DNA of 64,000 bases from Gonium pectorale (Eukaryota; Chlorophyta; Chlorophyceae; Chlamydomonadales; Volvocaceae), in the NCBI GenBank assembly GCA_001584585.1, contig LSYV01000011.1, positions 2,567,945 through 2,631,944 of the forward strand, written 5' to 3'. The notes beneath the pieces were generated by a model. The model was not told the DNA's origin, ran no database searches, and worked only from the letters and a program-made list of their open reading frames with translations. This document shows positions 12,801 to 24,110 of the stretch, piece after piece; the stretch's first letter is position 1; every line of letters starts with the position of its first letter. Position numbers and translations under genes: made by a program.

Positions 12801-15800
12801 GGGGCTGCGGCTGTCGGCCAGACAGGTCCCGACACCGACACCGGTACGACACGGGCGTGGGCGTGGGCACCGACATGGGCAGAACAGGCGTCCGTGCCAA
12901 TCCGGCGCTGTCTCAGACACACCCACGCGCGGCAGCGCCCATCCTCTTCCCGGACGGACATGACATCCGGCCACATGCGACACGGAGCGCGCTGCACTCA
13001 ATAGCAGCGGCTGGTGCACCGCCGCCGTGCCAGGTGCCAGAAGCCACACGCCGCGTCGTACACAGCGCATGCCGTACACGCCGCAGTACGCACCGTAGTA
13101 CGCATGCTCCTGGATGGCCATGATCTGGATGGCGTTGTAACCCAGAGCCCGCACGCGCGGCAGCACGTCCCGCCGGAACTCCAGGTAGCTGTTGACCTTG
13201 GGCTCCTGGCTGCTCATGCCCACGTGGCACTCGTAGATGCGCAGCGAGCGGGGCCTGGCGCAGCAGGGGGAGGGGGCAGGCAGGGGGGGTTGGCGAAGTT
13301 GGAAGCTAGAAAAGCGCTCACTTTGGGGATGCTCGCACAGCCCGCGGCGCAACGCTCGACCAGGCCTGCAAGGCGTGTAGGAAGGTGGTGTGCGCGTGTG
13401 TCTGACAGCTTGGAGCGGCAACAGGCCCGACTCCGAGCCGTGCGTCCCTTGCCCACGCCGTCCTTCCGCAGGGAGGCGCAACTTCCCCGCATCGGTTCCA
13501 TTGTGCCCACAACCGCCCGCCCGTCCGCCCGTCCGCCTGCCCGCCCGGCCGGAGCTGCCTGGCTGCTGTTTCCGCACCCACCGGGGCGGCCGGGGGTACT
13601 TGAAGCTGTACCGCTTGTCCGGGGCGATCTCCCCGGGGGCGCCCACCTCAGGCGGGTCCCAGTACACGCCTGGGGATGGGTGGGTGGATGGGGGTAGTGA
13701 AGAAGGGAAACGGGCCGCGTCGCAGGGGGGGAAGGTTGAGAGGTTGGTGGCCAGGCAAAACAAACGCCGGCGGCAGCGGGAAGAGGTGGCATGCCAGGGA
13801 GGGGCCGCAATCACTGGCGGAGTGCAGTTGATATGCTGTTGGTATGTGAAAGCGCCCGTATGATAGGAGGCCCCCCAGCTCCCAACCGCCGATCCGCCCC
13901 GCACCGTTGAACTGGATCTCGTTCCACTCCTGCGTGGCCCACTTGATCCAGGCGGGGATGCGCTCCACCCACTGCCCGTCCGCCGACTCCAGCCGGCACT
14001 TGACCTTGGAGCGGTGCGGCAGCGCGGGGGTGCCGTCCGGCCCGTCCGGCAGGAACAGCTCCCACACGCCGTACGAGTTCTTGAAGGCCCAGTGGTTGTC
14101 CTTGGGCTGCCAGTTGTTGAACTCGCCGATGAGCGCGAGCGCCTGTCAGCGGCCGAGGGAGGGTGGGCGTAAGAGGTTTGGAAGGCGTTCAGGGTGGAGA
14201 GGCCGGAGTCGCATGCCGCCCCAAACCGTCGTGCGCGAGGGGGGTTGGGGTGTTGGCTAACTGATAGGGAAGAGAGCAAAAGTCCAGTTACAGTGTGCAG
14301 CGCCCAACCCCCTCCCGGCCTCCGACCTCCGACCCCCGGAATCGATGGCGGCGGACCCCCAATCCCGGTATACACGCGAAGCCCTAGTGGCCCGAAAGGG
14401 CGCACCTTGGCTCCCGGAGCCCACTCGCGGTACCAGATGCCCTTCTTGCCGTCGCGCTCCCCGCGGTTGAGGCCGAAGCGGTTGTAGGCTGGGGCCAAAG
14501 GGGGGGCGATGCATCGCGGTGGAGGGACATGGGAGAGGGGACAGGGGAGAGGGGGACAGGGGAGAGGGGACAAGGGAGAGATAAAGGGCAGAGAGGAGAG
14601 GGGCGCATGCTCACTTAAGGGGCAAGCTGCCGGCTGATTCACGGGCGGGGTAGGAGCGCCGCCGCCGCCAGTTCGACGGGAGGGCGCGGCGCGGATACGC
14701 TGAAGGCCCCAACAGCCAACAACGTGAGCAGCAGCGTGCAACCAGCCGGCGCTGCCGCCACACCCTACGGCAATCCCAGCCGCGTTCCCGCAGCAGCCAC
14801 CGCAGCCTGAGCCCAGGCCAGCACCTAGCTCTCTGTCCATCGTGGGCTCACAGGCCTGGTGGCTGATGGTATCGCAACGCCTCTGGTCTGCATGGGCTGT
14901 TGGCACCCTGGGCACCGAGCCGTGGCCGGCCCGTGGGCGGCCCACGGTCCGGCCTGCAGCGACCGACCCACCCACCCACCCACCCACCCACCCACCCACC
15001 CACCCATGGGTGACGCGCATCTCGGCTGGCAATGCGTGAATGCCCATCGCCCTTTCCGCTGCTGCCTCTACGGTTACTGCCACGGCTGCCACGGGCTGTC
15101 CTGGCGCAGCCAGCCCCCCGGGTGCTACCCACACGGGGCGGAGAAGCTTGGCTGCTGAACCACTAGCAGCCCCTGTCGATGGCAGCCACCGGATGGGAGC
15201 GACGGGCGCCACCGGCTATGAAGTACGCGCACCCACACCCACCTCCCAGAGCCCATGGACACGGCATCGCGAACCCGCACCCCGAGCCGTCCCGGCCTCA
15301 CTCAGCCTTCTCGCTGCCTTGTATCCTGCCTCTCTCTTCCCCTTTTCCCATCCTGCGCCACCCCTCATGCGTTCGCCCGCGCGCCCCACTCAGTGCCACG
15401 GTGCGTACCCCGGCTGAACGCCTCCAGGCCGCCCTCGTTTTCGTCGATGGCTGAGCGGATCTCCCGCAGCCGCCTCCAGCGATACTGCGAAGGGTGAGGG
15501 CCTCCAGTTTTGAGGGCGGTGGGGTAACGGGGCGGAGAAATGAAACGGTGTGCGGAGGGGGGTGATGGGGAGGGCCCATGACGCCGTCGAGGGCACATAC
15601 AAGGGCCAAGGGCTGGCTCTGTCCATGGGCCTGCGACTGGGCTGCTCTATTATCAGCCCAACCCTATGACGGACAGGCGAGGGGCGTGTGCGCCCATGCC
15701 AGTGCTGGAGTACACACGGTGGCGGCTCTGCCGTACCCTGAAGTGCTCGGCCCAGTTCCAGAGCCCCGAGTCCCAGGTGAAGCACTCAGTGCCGTCGTGG

Positions 15801-16526
15801 CCCGGCACACGGCTGATGGCGCCGTAGCGCTCCTTGAACTCGTAGTTGAACGGTACCTGCGGCAACGTACGGTGCCGTACGGTGTACGGGTCAGGGCGCT
15901 CAGCAAAGACCTTGGACTGGTGACTCTATTTTTTCCTGCCATAGGGCGAGCGGGGCCCGGTGCAGCGCACAAGGCACTGGGGCTTTGCCGACAACTGGCA
16001 CGGCTCAGGATCCGGTCCTCCTACCCCACCACCGCCTCCCTCCTGCACCGGGCATGGGGCCCTGCGCCTGGGGCCGCAGAGCAAAGGCGTCGGTTACCAG
16101 CGGGCTGCTAGCCGTGTCCACATACCCCAAGCCAGCCCCACCTCCAGAGCGGGGCTCCAAAAGTCCTCCGGCGCGGAGGGCATGATGTCTGGAAGGCTCT
16201 CCGGGGGTGGGAGCGCCACCCCCGCCTTGCGCAGCTGCGCCTCCAGCACCGCTATGGCGTCCTTCGCCTCGACGATTGTGTTTTTCAGCAGCTTGTTCTC
16301 CTCTTGCAAAACCTCAAGGGCGCTGGCCGGGTCCGCGGTAGTGGCATAGGGTGACGCCTCGGCACGCACGGAAGGCCGTGTCGAGCCTGCGCAAGGGGAG
16401 CATATTGCGAAGGGAGACTGAATTGCGGTCGGGTATGCGCAGTGCACCCTGCATCCCTGTGTGGTATGCAAGCCTGAAAATGCCGCTCAGACAAGCATGC
16501 CGGGAATCAGCGCTACAGGTCTTCAT
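6885..16526 (-). CDS. SBE: 1,4-alpha-glucan (starch) branching enzyme, plastidial
   Basis: GH13 enzyme that cleaves alpha-1,4-glucan and re-attaches the chain by an alpha-1,6 bond in plastid starch synthesis. 21 exons join in frame to 859 aa: 16526-16448, 16386-16142, 15856-15737, 15484-15409, 14488-14406, 14142-13905, 13669-13582, 13254-13094, 12736-12702, 12459-12388, 11880-11739, 11452-11318, 10792-10685, 10553-10382, 10061-9956, 9574-9460, 9256-9176, 8418-8306, 7746-7582, 7361-7245, 7013-6885. The N-terminus looks like a transit peptide ending VRA|EAS. A predicted coiled coil follows at about residues 45-80, then CBM48 (IGEFNNW) from about 202. The catalytic triad is visible: nucleophile D474 in RFDGVTS, acid/base E529 in EDVSGMP, D598 in AESHDQ. 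Region I (DIVHSHAS) and GNEFGHPEW are present. The first intron is short (61 nt), so exon 1 is the least certain; the rest is secure. Confidence 0.95.
8750..8789 (+). repeat. dispersed 40-bp repeat, copy A
   Basis: This 40-bp stretch, in an intron of the branching enzyme gene, recurs as an exact reverse complement at 49956-49995. Both copies give the peptide [13 protein letters not shown] in one frame, which is how the match was spotted. The flanks are unrelated. It may be the conserved end or core of a mobile element, or a multi-copy genomic repeat; the rest of such an element was not found. Confidence 0.6.
8941..9010. repeat. CA-rich microsatellite with a duplicated 19-bp segment
   Basis: A (CA)n tract is followed by two copies of a segment containing ACAACACACGTACGC, about 30 bases apart. 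It lies inside an intron of the branching enzyme gene. A second simple tract, poly-C then (AC)n, is at 9140-9170 in the same intron. Confidence 0.65.
14964..15006. repeat. (CCCA)n tandem repeat
   Basis: About ten uninterrupted copies of CCCA inside the largest intron of the branching enzyme gene (14489-15408). In all six frames it yields PTHP or GGWV repeats, which explains several spurious open frames there. Confidence 0.85.
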
Positions 16527-19273
16527 TGCATACTAGTACTGTAATTGACGATATTCGACGCTCAACTACGTGCCTGCGATGAGTTGCCGAGCGCCAACTG
16601 CCCCGGCCCTCTGCACACCGAGCGTGCTGGAGGTGGATGTACTTCTCTGGCTACAATGAATGCCGACACGTTGCATCCTGGTATGCAAGTTGAAGCAGGA
16701 AGGGTCGCGAGCCTCCTCAGTGCCGTCTCGCGCTGAAGGACCGGCCCATTCGCTATCACAGCACGTAACAAATAATTCAGCATAGGTGTGCGGGTGTCAA
16801 GGGAGGCGGTGTCTGTGGACACGAAACCAACCGAAACAACCACCTTATCTGGTGCCACAACCACCGTCCACAAACGGCAGATTGGCAGCAGGGCACGCAT
16901 GCATCCGCTTACCCACCACGGAAAGGTGGGAAGCCCCTGGGAGCCACTGTGGTGTGTGGTGGTGTGATGCAATCGTGAAACCATGATCACTACTTTGGAG
17001 GTGCCAGGGCGCCAGGTAGCGGCGAAAAGCGACTTAATCCGGGTTCACAGGAGATACTCAAGCCCCGTAACATAACTGAAGCCGCCCATGCATGCCACAT
17101 ACGTCCGTGCTGTCTATGGAGTGGAGGACCTTCACAGGCTTCACTCCTCAACCCCTACACCGTGTTCTTCGTGTGTGCAGCGCCTTTCATGACGCATATG
17201 ACAGACCGTTTGCCCCACAAATGTCGTACAATGTTATGAACCCCAATCTTACGCCCAGCTGCCGTACCGCAGCTGTGAGGCAGTCCCCGACGCAACACCC
17301 AAAGTGCAAGTACGGGGGAATGAACAATACCGCTGCCGTCAGCCCCGATAGCGGATGCGCCATGTGCGCACATAAACGAAAACAGGGAAACGGCCTAGCT
17401 TCTGCCTTGCTGGGAACCGAGGAAACATGGCTTGAGCAGCGCAAACATATGGAAGACGGAACTTACACTAGCGCGTGGCCTCCTCTGGGCGCGCACTGGA
17501 CTTACTAGCGGGTAGCGGCCCAGAGTATTACTAGACTCGGAGCCATGAAGCGGCGAAGTAATCACGTTTCCGGCTATTTGGGTGCAGGGACCACGCGTTC
17601 ACAGGCCGTCGACCCAGCACGCTCGTCCGGAATATCAACAACTTAATTAAGCCAGCCATGATAATGACGGTCCCCGTGACACATGCAAAGTACGCATTGA
17701 CATACCGATAGTAGGTATTATTGCGACCATGTAGGTCGGCGTCTGGCTAGTCCCGAGCTCCCGACCCCTTCGCTTGCACACAACGGTAAAACACACCATG
17801 CCCGCGTGGCAAGTGATTTGGGACAAACAAATGCGCGAGGAAATGCATAGGTAGGTGCGCGGCATGGCTGGGGCCTCTCGCGTCGATAAAAACGACCAGG
17901 GGAGAGAAAAACGACGTATACTCGTCACCATCACTCTGTAAGCGGGGACCGCTCGAAACAAGAAACAAAGGCCAGAAGGCGCACGTTTTGCATGCCATCC
18001 GCTGCATCCACCCCCAAAACAGGGAGCCCGCAAGGGAACAATCAAAACGCACACACAGCTGGGTCCCACAACGACAGCATCCGTTTCGCGCTTACGCTCG
18101 GGTATGCGTCGCTTCGTTTCAGCACAGCGAACGCGCAGTACACATCCAGGCGGAAGGCACAGGCACAACGACCGTATGCAAAGGAGCAAAGCGGCAAGCC
18201 CGTCCCAGTTCAATACTATTATGCTTCCGGGCTTGGAGTCGCACAGCAACGATGGATAACGCACAACAACGGTGTCGAAGACGCACGTCAGGAACGGGTG
18301 TGCCGGCGGTGCAATCCTGCCACCCACGCGGGAAGCCAGCGCCAGGCATGCAAAAGCCCGAAGGTTGTGCCCAGGCGTCGGCAACTACGCGAGCTCCACC
18401 AGAAGCCCTTCATGACCGGCGCCAGCCGACCCATGGGACTCAAGCCGCTAGCCCGTACTCATTGACAATGCCTGCCAGTCCTAAATCTCCATATGAAAGC
18501 CACATCTTTCCCAACTGAACAGCTGTTCCAAGCCCTCAATCACTACTCAGTCACACTAACAGACCAAAGACAGTCATGTCGCATACACATGCACGCTGAT
18601 GTTTGCCCAGCGCTATTGAGCCGGATAGCCATGCACCAGATACCACGCCAGTCAACTGCGCCCTGAGAGAGAAAGAGTCGGAGTACCACCGACACTGGGG
18701 GACCCGGTCCGCCGCCGAGAACTACCGTACTGCGAGGAGAGCACGTCAGCAAGGCAACATCAGCAGGCCAACCAAGCAATGAAACAATGCTGTAGTCCTG
18801 AACCCAGACCGAGGGCCCATGGCAGGGCATAAAAGCTCCCCACACGGGCCGTGCGCAACAGAGGCCCGCCACAAGCAAGCTTGTGGAGTCACTAACCCTG
18901 CGGCATCCCGGAGCCTATCCCGACCACGAGCAGCGCCTTCTTCGCCGATCAACTGCGCTTGCACCTGAACATGCCAGGTTTGGTCCGTTCCGCCAGGCAG
19001 GGACACATGAGCGACACTGGTCGCTTCACTGCTGGCAGTGCGTCAAGCTGCTGTTGTCGTTGTGCACCCACAAGAATCTGGGTTCAATCCACTGGAGGTC
19101 TGTCAGTGAGCCGTCCGTTCCCAGCTTGGGCGGTCGGTGGTGCACCTGCACGGTGCAGCGTGTCCTCGTTGCAGCTGTGACATGGGCGGCAAGCCAATGA
19201 GCGGGCAGTCGATGAGACCGCGTGCGTCGCCATGGACACCGTCTTCCACGGACCCGTTGAAGCAGGGACCCGT
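16527..19273. other. intergenic or unassigned, 2.7 kb
   Basis: Holds the promoter of the branching enzyme and the downstream side of the GT92-like gene. It is less GC-rich than the genes around it. Open frames at 17092-17508 (+), 17647-18384 (-) and 17988-18518 (+) overlap each other, lack recognisable domains, and the longest starts from a non-ATG codon. A final exon of the GT92-like gene could lie in 19030-19200, but I could not identify it. Confidence 0.4.
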
Positions 19274-21161
19274 TCATCGACGGGCGAGCCGTATGTGTTC
19301 GTGCCTGCCCACCTGTGACACAATGTGAAGCCAGAACAGGCGGTCCGGGGCGCACTGCCCCCTGCGGTACCCCCTCCGAGGGCCGGCGAAGTGCGCCCAG
19401 GCGGTGGACACCTGGTGCACGCGGAACACCGACTTGATGGCGATGTGCGGGGGATGGTGGTCGAGGCTGTGAAGACCATAGGACGAGAGCGGGTGGGCGG
19501 ACCGCGGCCTTGAGCCGTCCCAGTCCCGCTTCAGCCACAGCTGCTGCTCGTTCACGGCCCCGCGTGCCAGCTCTTGGGCGCTGGGAAGCGACCCCGAGAA
19601 CGGGCCCCGACCGGTGTAGTGCCCCACGCGGCGACGGATTACTACGTTGGCTCTGCTCCGTCCGTCGGGCGAACACGCCGTCAGGATCTGCGGGCGGGAG
19701 GGAGTGGAGGAGGGCAGGGGAGGTAGTCCGGTAGATGGAGCGACAGTCGGCTCGTAGCGCGTACGTTCACTGGCCCCCACCCAACCCTCATGTGGTGGCC
19801 TACATGCCGGGCCCGTACGTAGCGAATGCGAACAGGGCACACCGCAGTGCCGCACCTCGGGTAGACAGAGAGGTCGCTCCGACATGAGGTACTCGTCTTG
19901 TAGTTGCAAGTCGGCAGGCAGGCAGGCAGGCAGGCAGGGGATGAAACGGACGGTAAAAGGGTGGGCAGGCATTCAACAACAGTAATGGGTCCGAGCTCCT
20001 ACATTTCTCCTCACCTAGGTCCGCGATGGCTACGACCGCGTTCTCGGGCCACAGAGAAAGGAGGGCGAGATTGTACGATAGGACCTGCGCTCAGCTGCTG
20101 TCAGCGTGAGGGAGGCATAGCGATGCCAGACAGTACCTAGGGTAGCCGGGTTCCTGCCACCACTGTGCAGCAACTGCATGAGGGCGCGGACCCACGCACA
20201 CCTGCAGAGCGTAAGGATACCGCTGCACGCCCTCCTGCGTCACATTGGGAAAGAACAAGGGCATATCGTCCAGCAGCACCACCCGCAGCGTCCCGCTCGC
20301 CACCAGCTCCTGCGGGCGGCCATGCGCGTCGCCACACGAACAGGGGATGTCAGGTGTCGGCAGCGTCCCAGGTACGCACACATCGTACACGGTGGGCCGT
20401 CAGGCATTTACCTTGACAGCAGGGCTGGTGCGCAGCCGGTTATAGCCCTCCAGTACATAGGCCAAGTAGCGCGACACGCCATACTTTGCATGGTGTGCCA
20501 CATGGTGCGCCAGCCGAACCCCGTAATCCGCGCCGTTCCCATAAAACGGCGATAGCACTACGTACGATTTCACGTCCTTCTGGTCATCGACCAGCCATTC
20601 GCACGTCCGGGCACCTAAGCCAGATTCATCGAGCGGCACAGCAAAGAGGCAGGCCTCATGCTCGTCGCCGTGCGCGGTGATCAAAAACTCCAGGTTCGAC
20701 CTGTCTGCAACGTCCAGCGTTAGGTTGACATAAGCACGCCCAGGCCAGATGTATCGGACGTGAAATTGGTTCGGCTGATAGTATGACAGTGACCACTGCC
20801 TGCTCGTGTGAGGCGACCTGCGGGCAGTCGAAGGCCATGAAGGCATGAAACGCGACCCGTGGGCCCAACTGTGCAGCTCCAAGGACAAGGCTCCCACGTA
20901 CCTAATGGTGAATGCGGACGTTTGCAACCAGGCGCTGACCGCTGGCTCGCCTTCAAGAGCTACGTCAACCGTGACGTTCAAGGGATTCCGCATGAAGAAT
21001 AGCGATGAAACGTACAGCTGCGTTTGATCCGGTGACATGCAGGCCGTCCACCAGGAGTGGATAAACAGCGTTTGCCTGTTGCCTCGGAGGTGGTGGGAGC
21101 ATCTCGTTGCTCCAGCCTCGCTACTCCTGACAAACTGGAAGCAAGAGTTAGCAACCTCCAT
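19274..21161 (-). CDS. GT92-like (DUF23) glycosyltransferase, 5' and 3' ends uncertain
   Basis: Predicted glycosyltransferase family 92 protein, expected in the secretory pathway. Exons in frame: from at most 21161 to 20412, then 20309-20202, 20084-20015, 19896-19856 and 19687-19274. Motifs: LSPFYGNGADYGVRLAHHV (substrate-proximal helix region of GT92), a tyrosine-rich strand ending YPYALQ, YNLALLSLWPENAVVAIADLDEYL carrying the acidic DxD-type motif, and a late AIKSVFRVHQV...AHFAG segment like the KSIV..V.VH.. block of algal GT92 proteins. The ATG at 21161 is the first in frame but gives no signal peptide; a good signal sequence lies just upstream in another frame (21267). The tail after FWLHIVSQ may splice on rather than end at 19274. 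The donor sugar is unknown. Confidence 0.7.
19914..19940. repeat. (GGCA)n tandem repeat
   Basis: Six to seven GGCA/CAGG units immediately upstream, in gene orientation, of the small exon 19896-19856 of the GT92-like gene, in the intron near its acceptor. Seen directly. Confidence 0.8.
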
Positions 21162-21267
21162 GGCTCATAACAAGATGTAAGAACGATTGCCTTGCCTTGC
21201 CATAATCACTCGTGCAGCTAGCTTGCAGAAGCAGCAAGGCTAGCAAGCATGCTGCCAGCAGCAGCAT
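21148..21267 (-). other. candidate signal-peptide exon for the GT92-like gene
   Basis: An ATG at 21267 opens 39 codons beginning with a strong hydrophobic stretch (MLLLAACLLALLLLQASC), an excellent secretory signal or membrane anchor for a Golgi-type enzyme. It runs into a stop at 21148 and is out of frame with the main exon, so it can contribute only through an intron. I found no donor/acceptor pair that is both strong and frame-compatible. It could instead be a separate short ORF. Confidence 0.4.
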
Positions 21268-24110
21268 TCTCCAAGATAAACCATTTCACATGCAAACAGT
21301 CATCAGTGAACGCTATGGTAGTGCGGCAAACTCCAAGACCTGCAAGCCGCCGTGAGAACAGGCTCCCCAGACGTACATTGTAACCTCCCAGACGTGCGGG
21401 ACTGCTTCCTGACTAGCTCGAAATCCTAGTTCTGCCTACTATACCGTGGACCTCATGTGTGATGCATGCATGTGTGCTATATACGTCCAATTGCTGCACA
21501 TGGAAGTGTTGCGGCATCGTACCTATGGGAAAATTATGATCGCGAATGTGGTGTAGAAGCCGCTACTCTTAGCCTGAAGCCGGAAGCCGGAAACTTTAGT
21601 ACGGGATCGTTCTCAGAGACAGGCATTTTGGCCTACTAGCGCTACACAAGACATCGCCGTAATCCATGTCTGGAATAGCAACAGACTGGTGTCAAGGCAT
21701 CAGGTTACGGCTCCCCAAGAAATATTGTAAGGCCATGAAGCGCTGCCGTTCTCTATGTTCGTTGTGCTTTAAAACTACGGCTGTAAGTGCCCAGTACGCC
21801 AAAGGCGCCTGAAGCGTTGCCACATTGCAATGCCGCACGCACGAAAGTTTCCTCGGCGCTTGACGTCTTCGAGGCGATAACGGGGTGGTGGTCACAGCTT
21901 GAGGCTTATCTGATGGACGGTAGGATTAGGATGGGGAAGAAGAGCGACGCTGAGTAACATGGCACTTCAGGGAGGAGAGGGGGATCCGTGAGCGGGGACA
22001 AGTCAAGGCTCAGGAAGGCGCGAGGCCGGGGACGGGGAACCAGGCCAGGCGTGTGCCCGGGTGGCAGCCCGGGTACTGCTGAAACCTCGGCGTGGGTGCT
22101 GGGGGGATGGGGTGTGTGTTCATGACGTGGAGAGCAACGGAGCGAGAGCACATACAGGGATCTCAACGGCGTGCGGTCGTGTGGTTTGAGCCCTGGCCGG
22201 AGCAACCCGACCAAAAAACAAGGCAGAACTGTTGGGCTACACGCCTGAGGACGTCTCTCCATTCCATAGCCGGTCCCGCCGGCCCGTCCCCAAGTCCCGC
22301 GTGCTTCTGTGCACGGGCGGGCAGGGGCGGGCCCATGGCACAAACAGTTGAAGAGAGGGAGCCCAACTCGGAAACATACACCCGGAGACCCAACGATCCA
22401 GTACGGTGCGTTTGTACACGGCATGGCGGGTGGGGGATTTATTCAACGAGGTATCCCGTCCTTGAAGCCTTGCAGGACCTGAAGGGCAGGCACATGGCAC
22501 GTGAAGATGAGGCGGGGTTTGTAGCAGGGGCGTGTATACCGCTACAATAAGAACCTTATCCCGGGCCCGCCCAGCATCTCGAGATGCCTTTTGGCACCGC
22601 TGTGACAGGGTTGCCGAGGAAGGCCAGCAAGGTTGAGATGCTTGGAGGCGTAGCGAAGGCACACAAGCAGCCCGTCCGGAAACCCTGTGTCTATGAAGGT
22701 TGCACACCGTTGACTTACCGTTGCGAACATCGCAAGCCTTGCCCGCCCGGCCCGCATCGCAGGCGGCGGCTGCTCTTTCGGATTGGTGCATGTGGCTGAG
22801 AGGCGTATGGACCCGCCGTGGGCGTGTCCACCTATGCACTGCAGCCATACGCACCACACCCTCCTTTGTCTCATGGGCTGGTTGCGTGCAACAGCATTGG
22901 GCGAGGCTGGAGAGGTGTAGCGGCCAGAGTTCCCACGCGGCTATGCTGTCGTGGTGAGATGCTCGTGTGCACAGGTGTGTCGCATGCAGCGATCGCGGCC
23001 AGGGAGCGACCACCAAGCCTGGCATCTGGCTGCCGCCGGTTTAACGGGTTGATTGCGCGCAACGACCGGGGTTGTACGACACTCATGAGCCCGCCTCCCC
23101 TCGGTGAACAAAGGGGCCGCCAGCCACCGCATCTGGCGCTTGCCCGCCCGCAGGGTGACGACGCCAGGGCAGATCTCCTGCTTCGAAGTGGCGTTGGGGG
23201 ACGCAGCCCCCTTGAATTTGCCCCGTAATGTGCATACGCCGTCCGCGCTCCTTACTTGCCCACATCTGCACAGCTACGCAAGTCCCAAGTCCAGTCCACG
23301 TGCCATGCAATACTGCGTCATTCCCCCGGAACACCTCCCACACGCACCACCACCAATACGACAGGCCCTCAAGTTGTCAGTGGATCACTCGCAGGGAGAC
23401 AGGGTGCAAAAGAAGCTGAACAACAAGCCCCAACCGCATCGCGCGTCGCGATGGGTCCCGCAGGGCCCTGTCCACGACTACAGGTCACGCGCCGCGCCGC
23501 CCAGCTGCACAGCCCCGCACACCTGCCCCTTCCCCTGCACCATACCTTGACCTGCGACGGCCTGAGCATACGGTACTCGCGAAGTCACAATGCAAGCGGA
23601 TGGATCAAAGTGGTCATTCGTTGCTTGGTGCCCACATGCGTTTCGTCAATCATGTGCGCAAGACCAAGTCCGATTGCCCTTAACACGCAGACGCCTGGCT
23701 TGGCGGTGCGTACAGCGCCCCTCTCCGCTACCCGGCATACAGCCATGAACATCCGGATCCTGCTCTACTGCCTGATCAGGCACAGCAGTTGAAAAACGTC
23801 GACACACCGCAAGCGGCAGCCAGGCCTCGGATCCAGGTCCGGGCGCGGAGGGCTGGCTGCTGCGAGTGGCTGCAGCCTCACGTGCCTTTCACTCTCTCCC
23901 AACCTACTATCGAGAAGGCGCTCGCCATGACCTCCCCGCTCGCATGCCTGCCCTTGTCCCGCCCTCCTTCACGCCTTGCACTCCGATCAGCCCTCCCACG
24001 CAAGGCAGGGCTTTCCCTGAGGGAACGGAAACGGGCCCCAACAAACACGCCCAACAACATGCCTGCCGGGTCTCCCGGGCCCCCTCCGCGCACGCACGTG
24101 CCCCGCTGCT
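21268..24110. other. intergenic or unassigned, 2.8 kb
   Basis: No conserved domain recognised on either strand. It must hold the promoter of the GT92-like gene at its left and the 3' UTR of the carrier gene at its right. The longest open frame (22237-23025, minus) has no family resemblance and overlaps frames on the other strand. Confidence 0.4.

Noticed and set aside
14964..15006. regular repeats that might suggest a CRISPR-like array
   Set aside because: Uninterrupted CCCA microsatellite without spacers, in a eukaryotic intron.
12561..15212. 883-codon open frame on the minus strand
   Set aside because: It runs through introns and exons of the branching enzyme. Only parts are coding and they sit on exons joined by clear splice sites; the length comes from GC-rich, stop-poor introns.
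17647..18384. 245-codon minus-strand open frame in the intergenic region
   Set aside because: Starts from a non-ATG codon, overlaps a plus-strand frame of similar length, and its composition matches nothing known.
22237..23025. 262-codon minus-strand open frame
   Set aside because: Overlaps several frames on both strands, has no domain, and no splice-linked neighbours support it.
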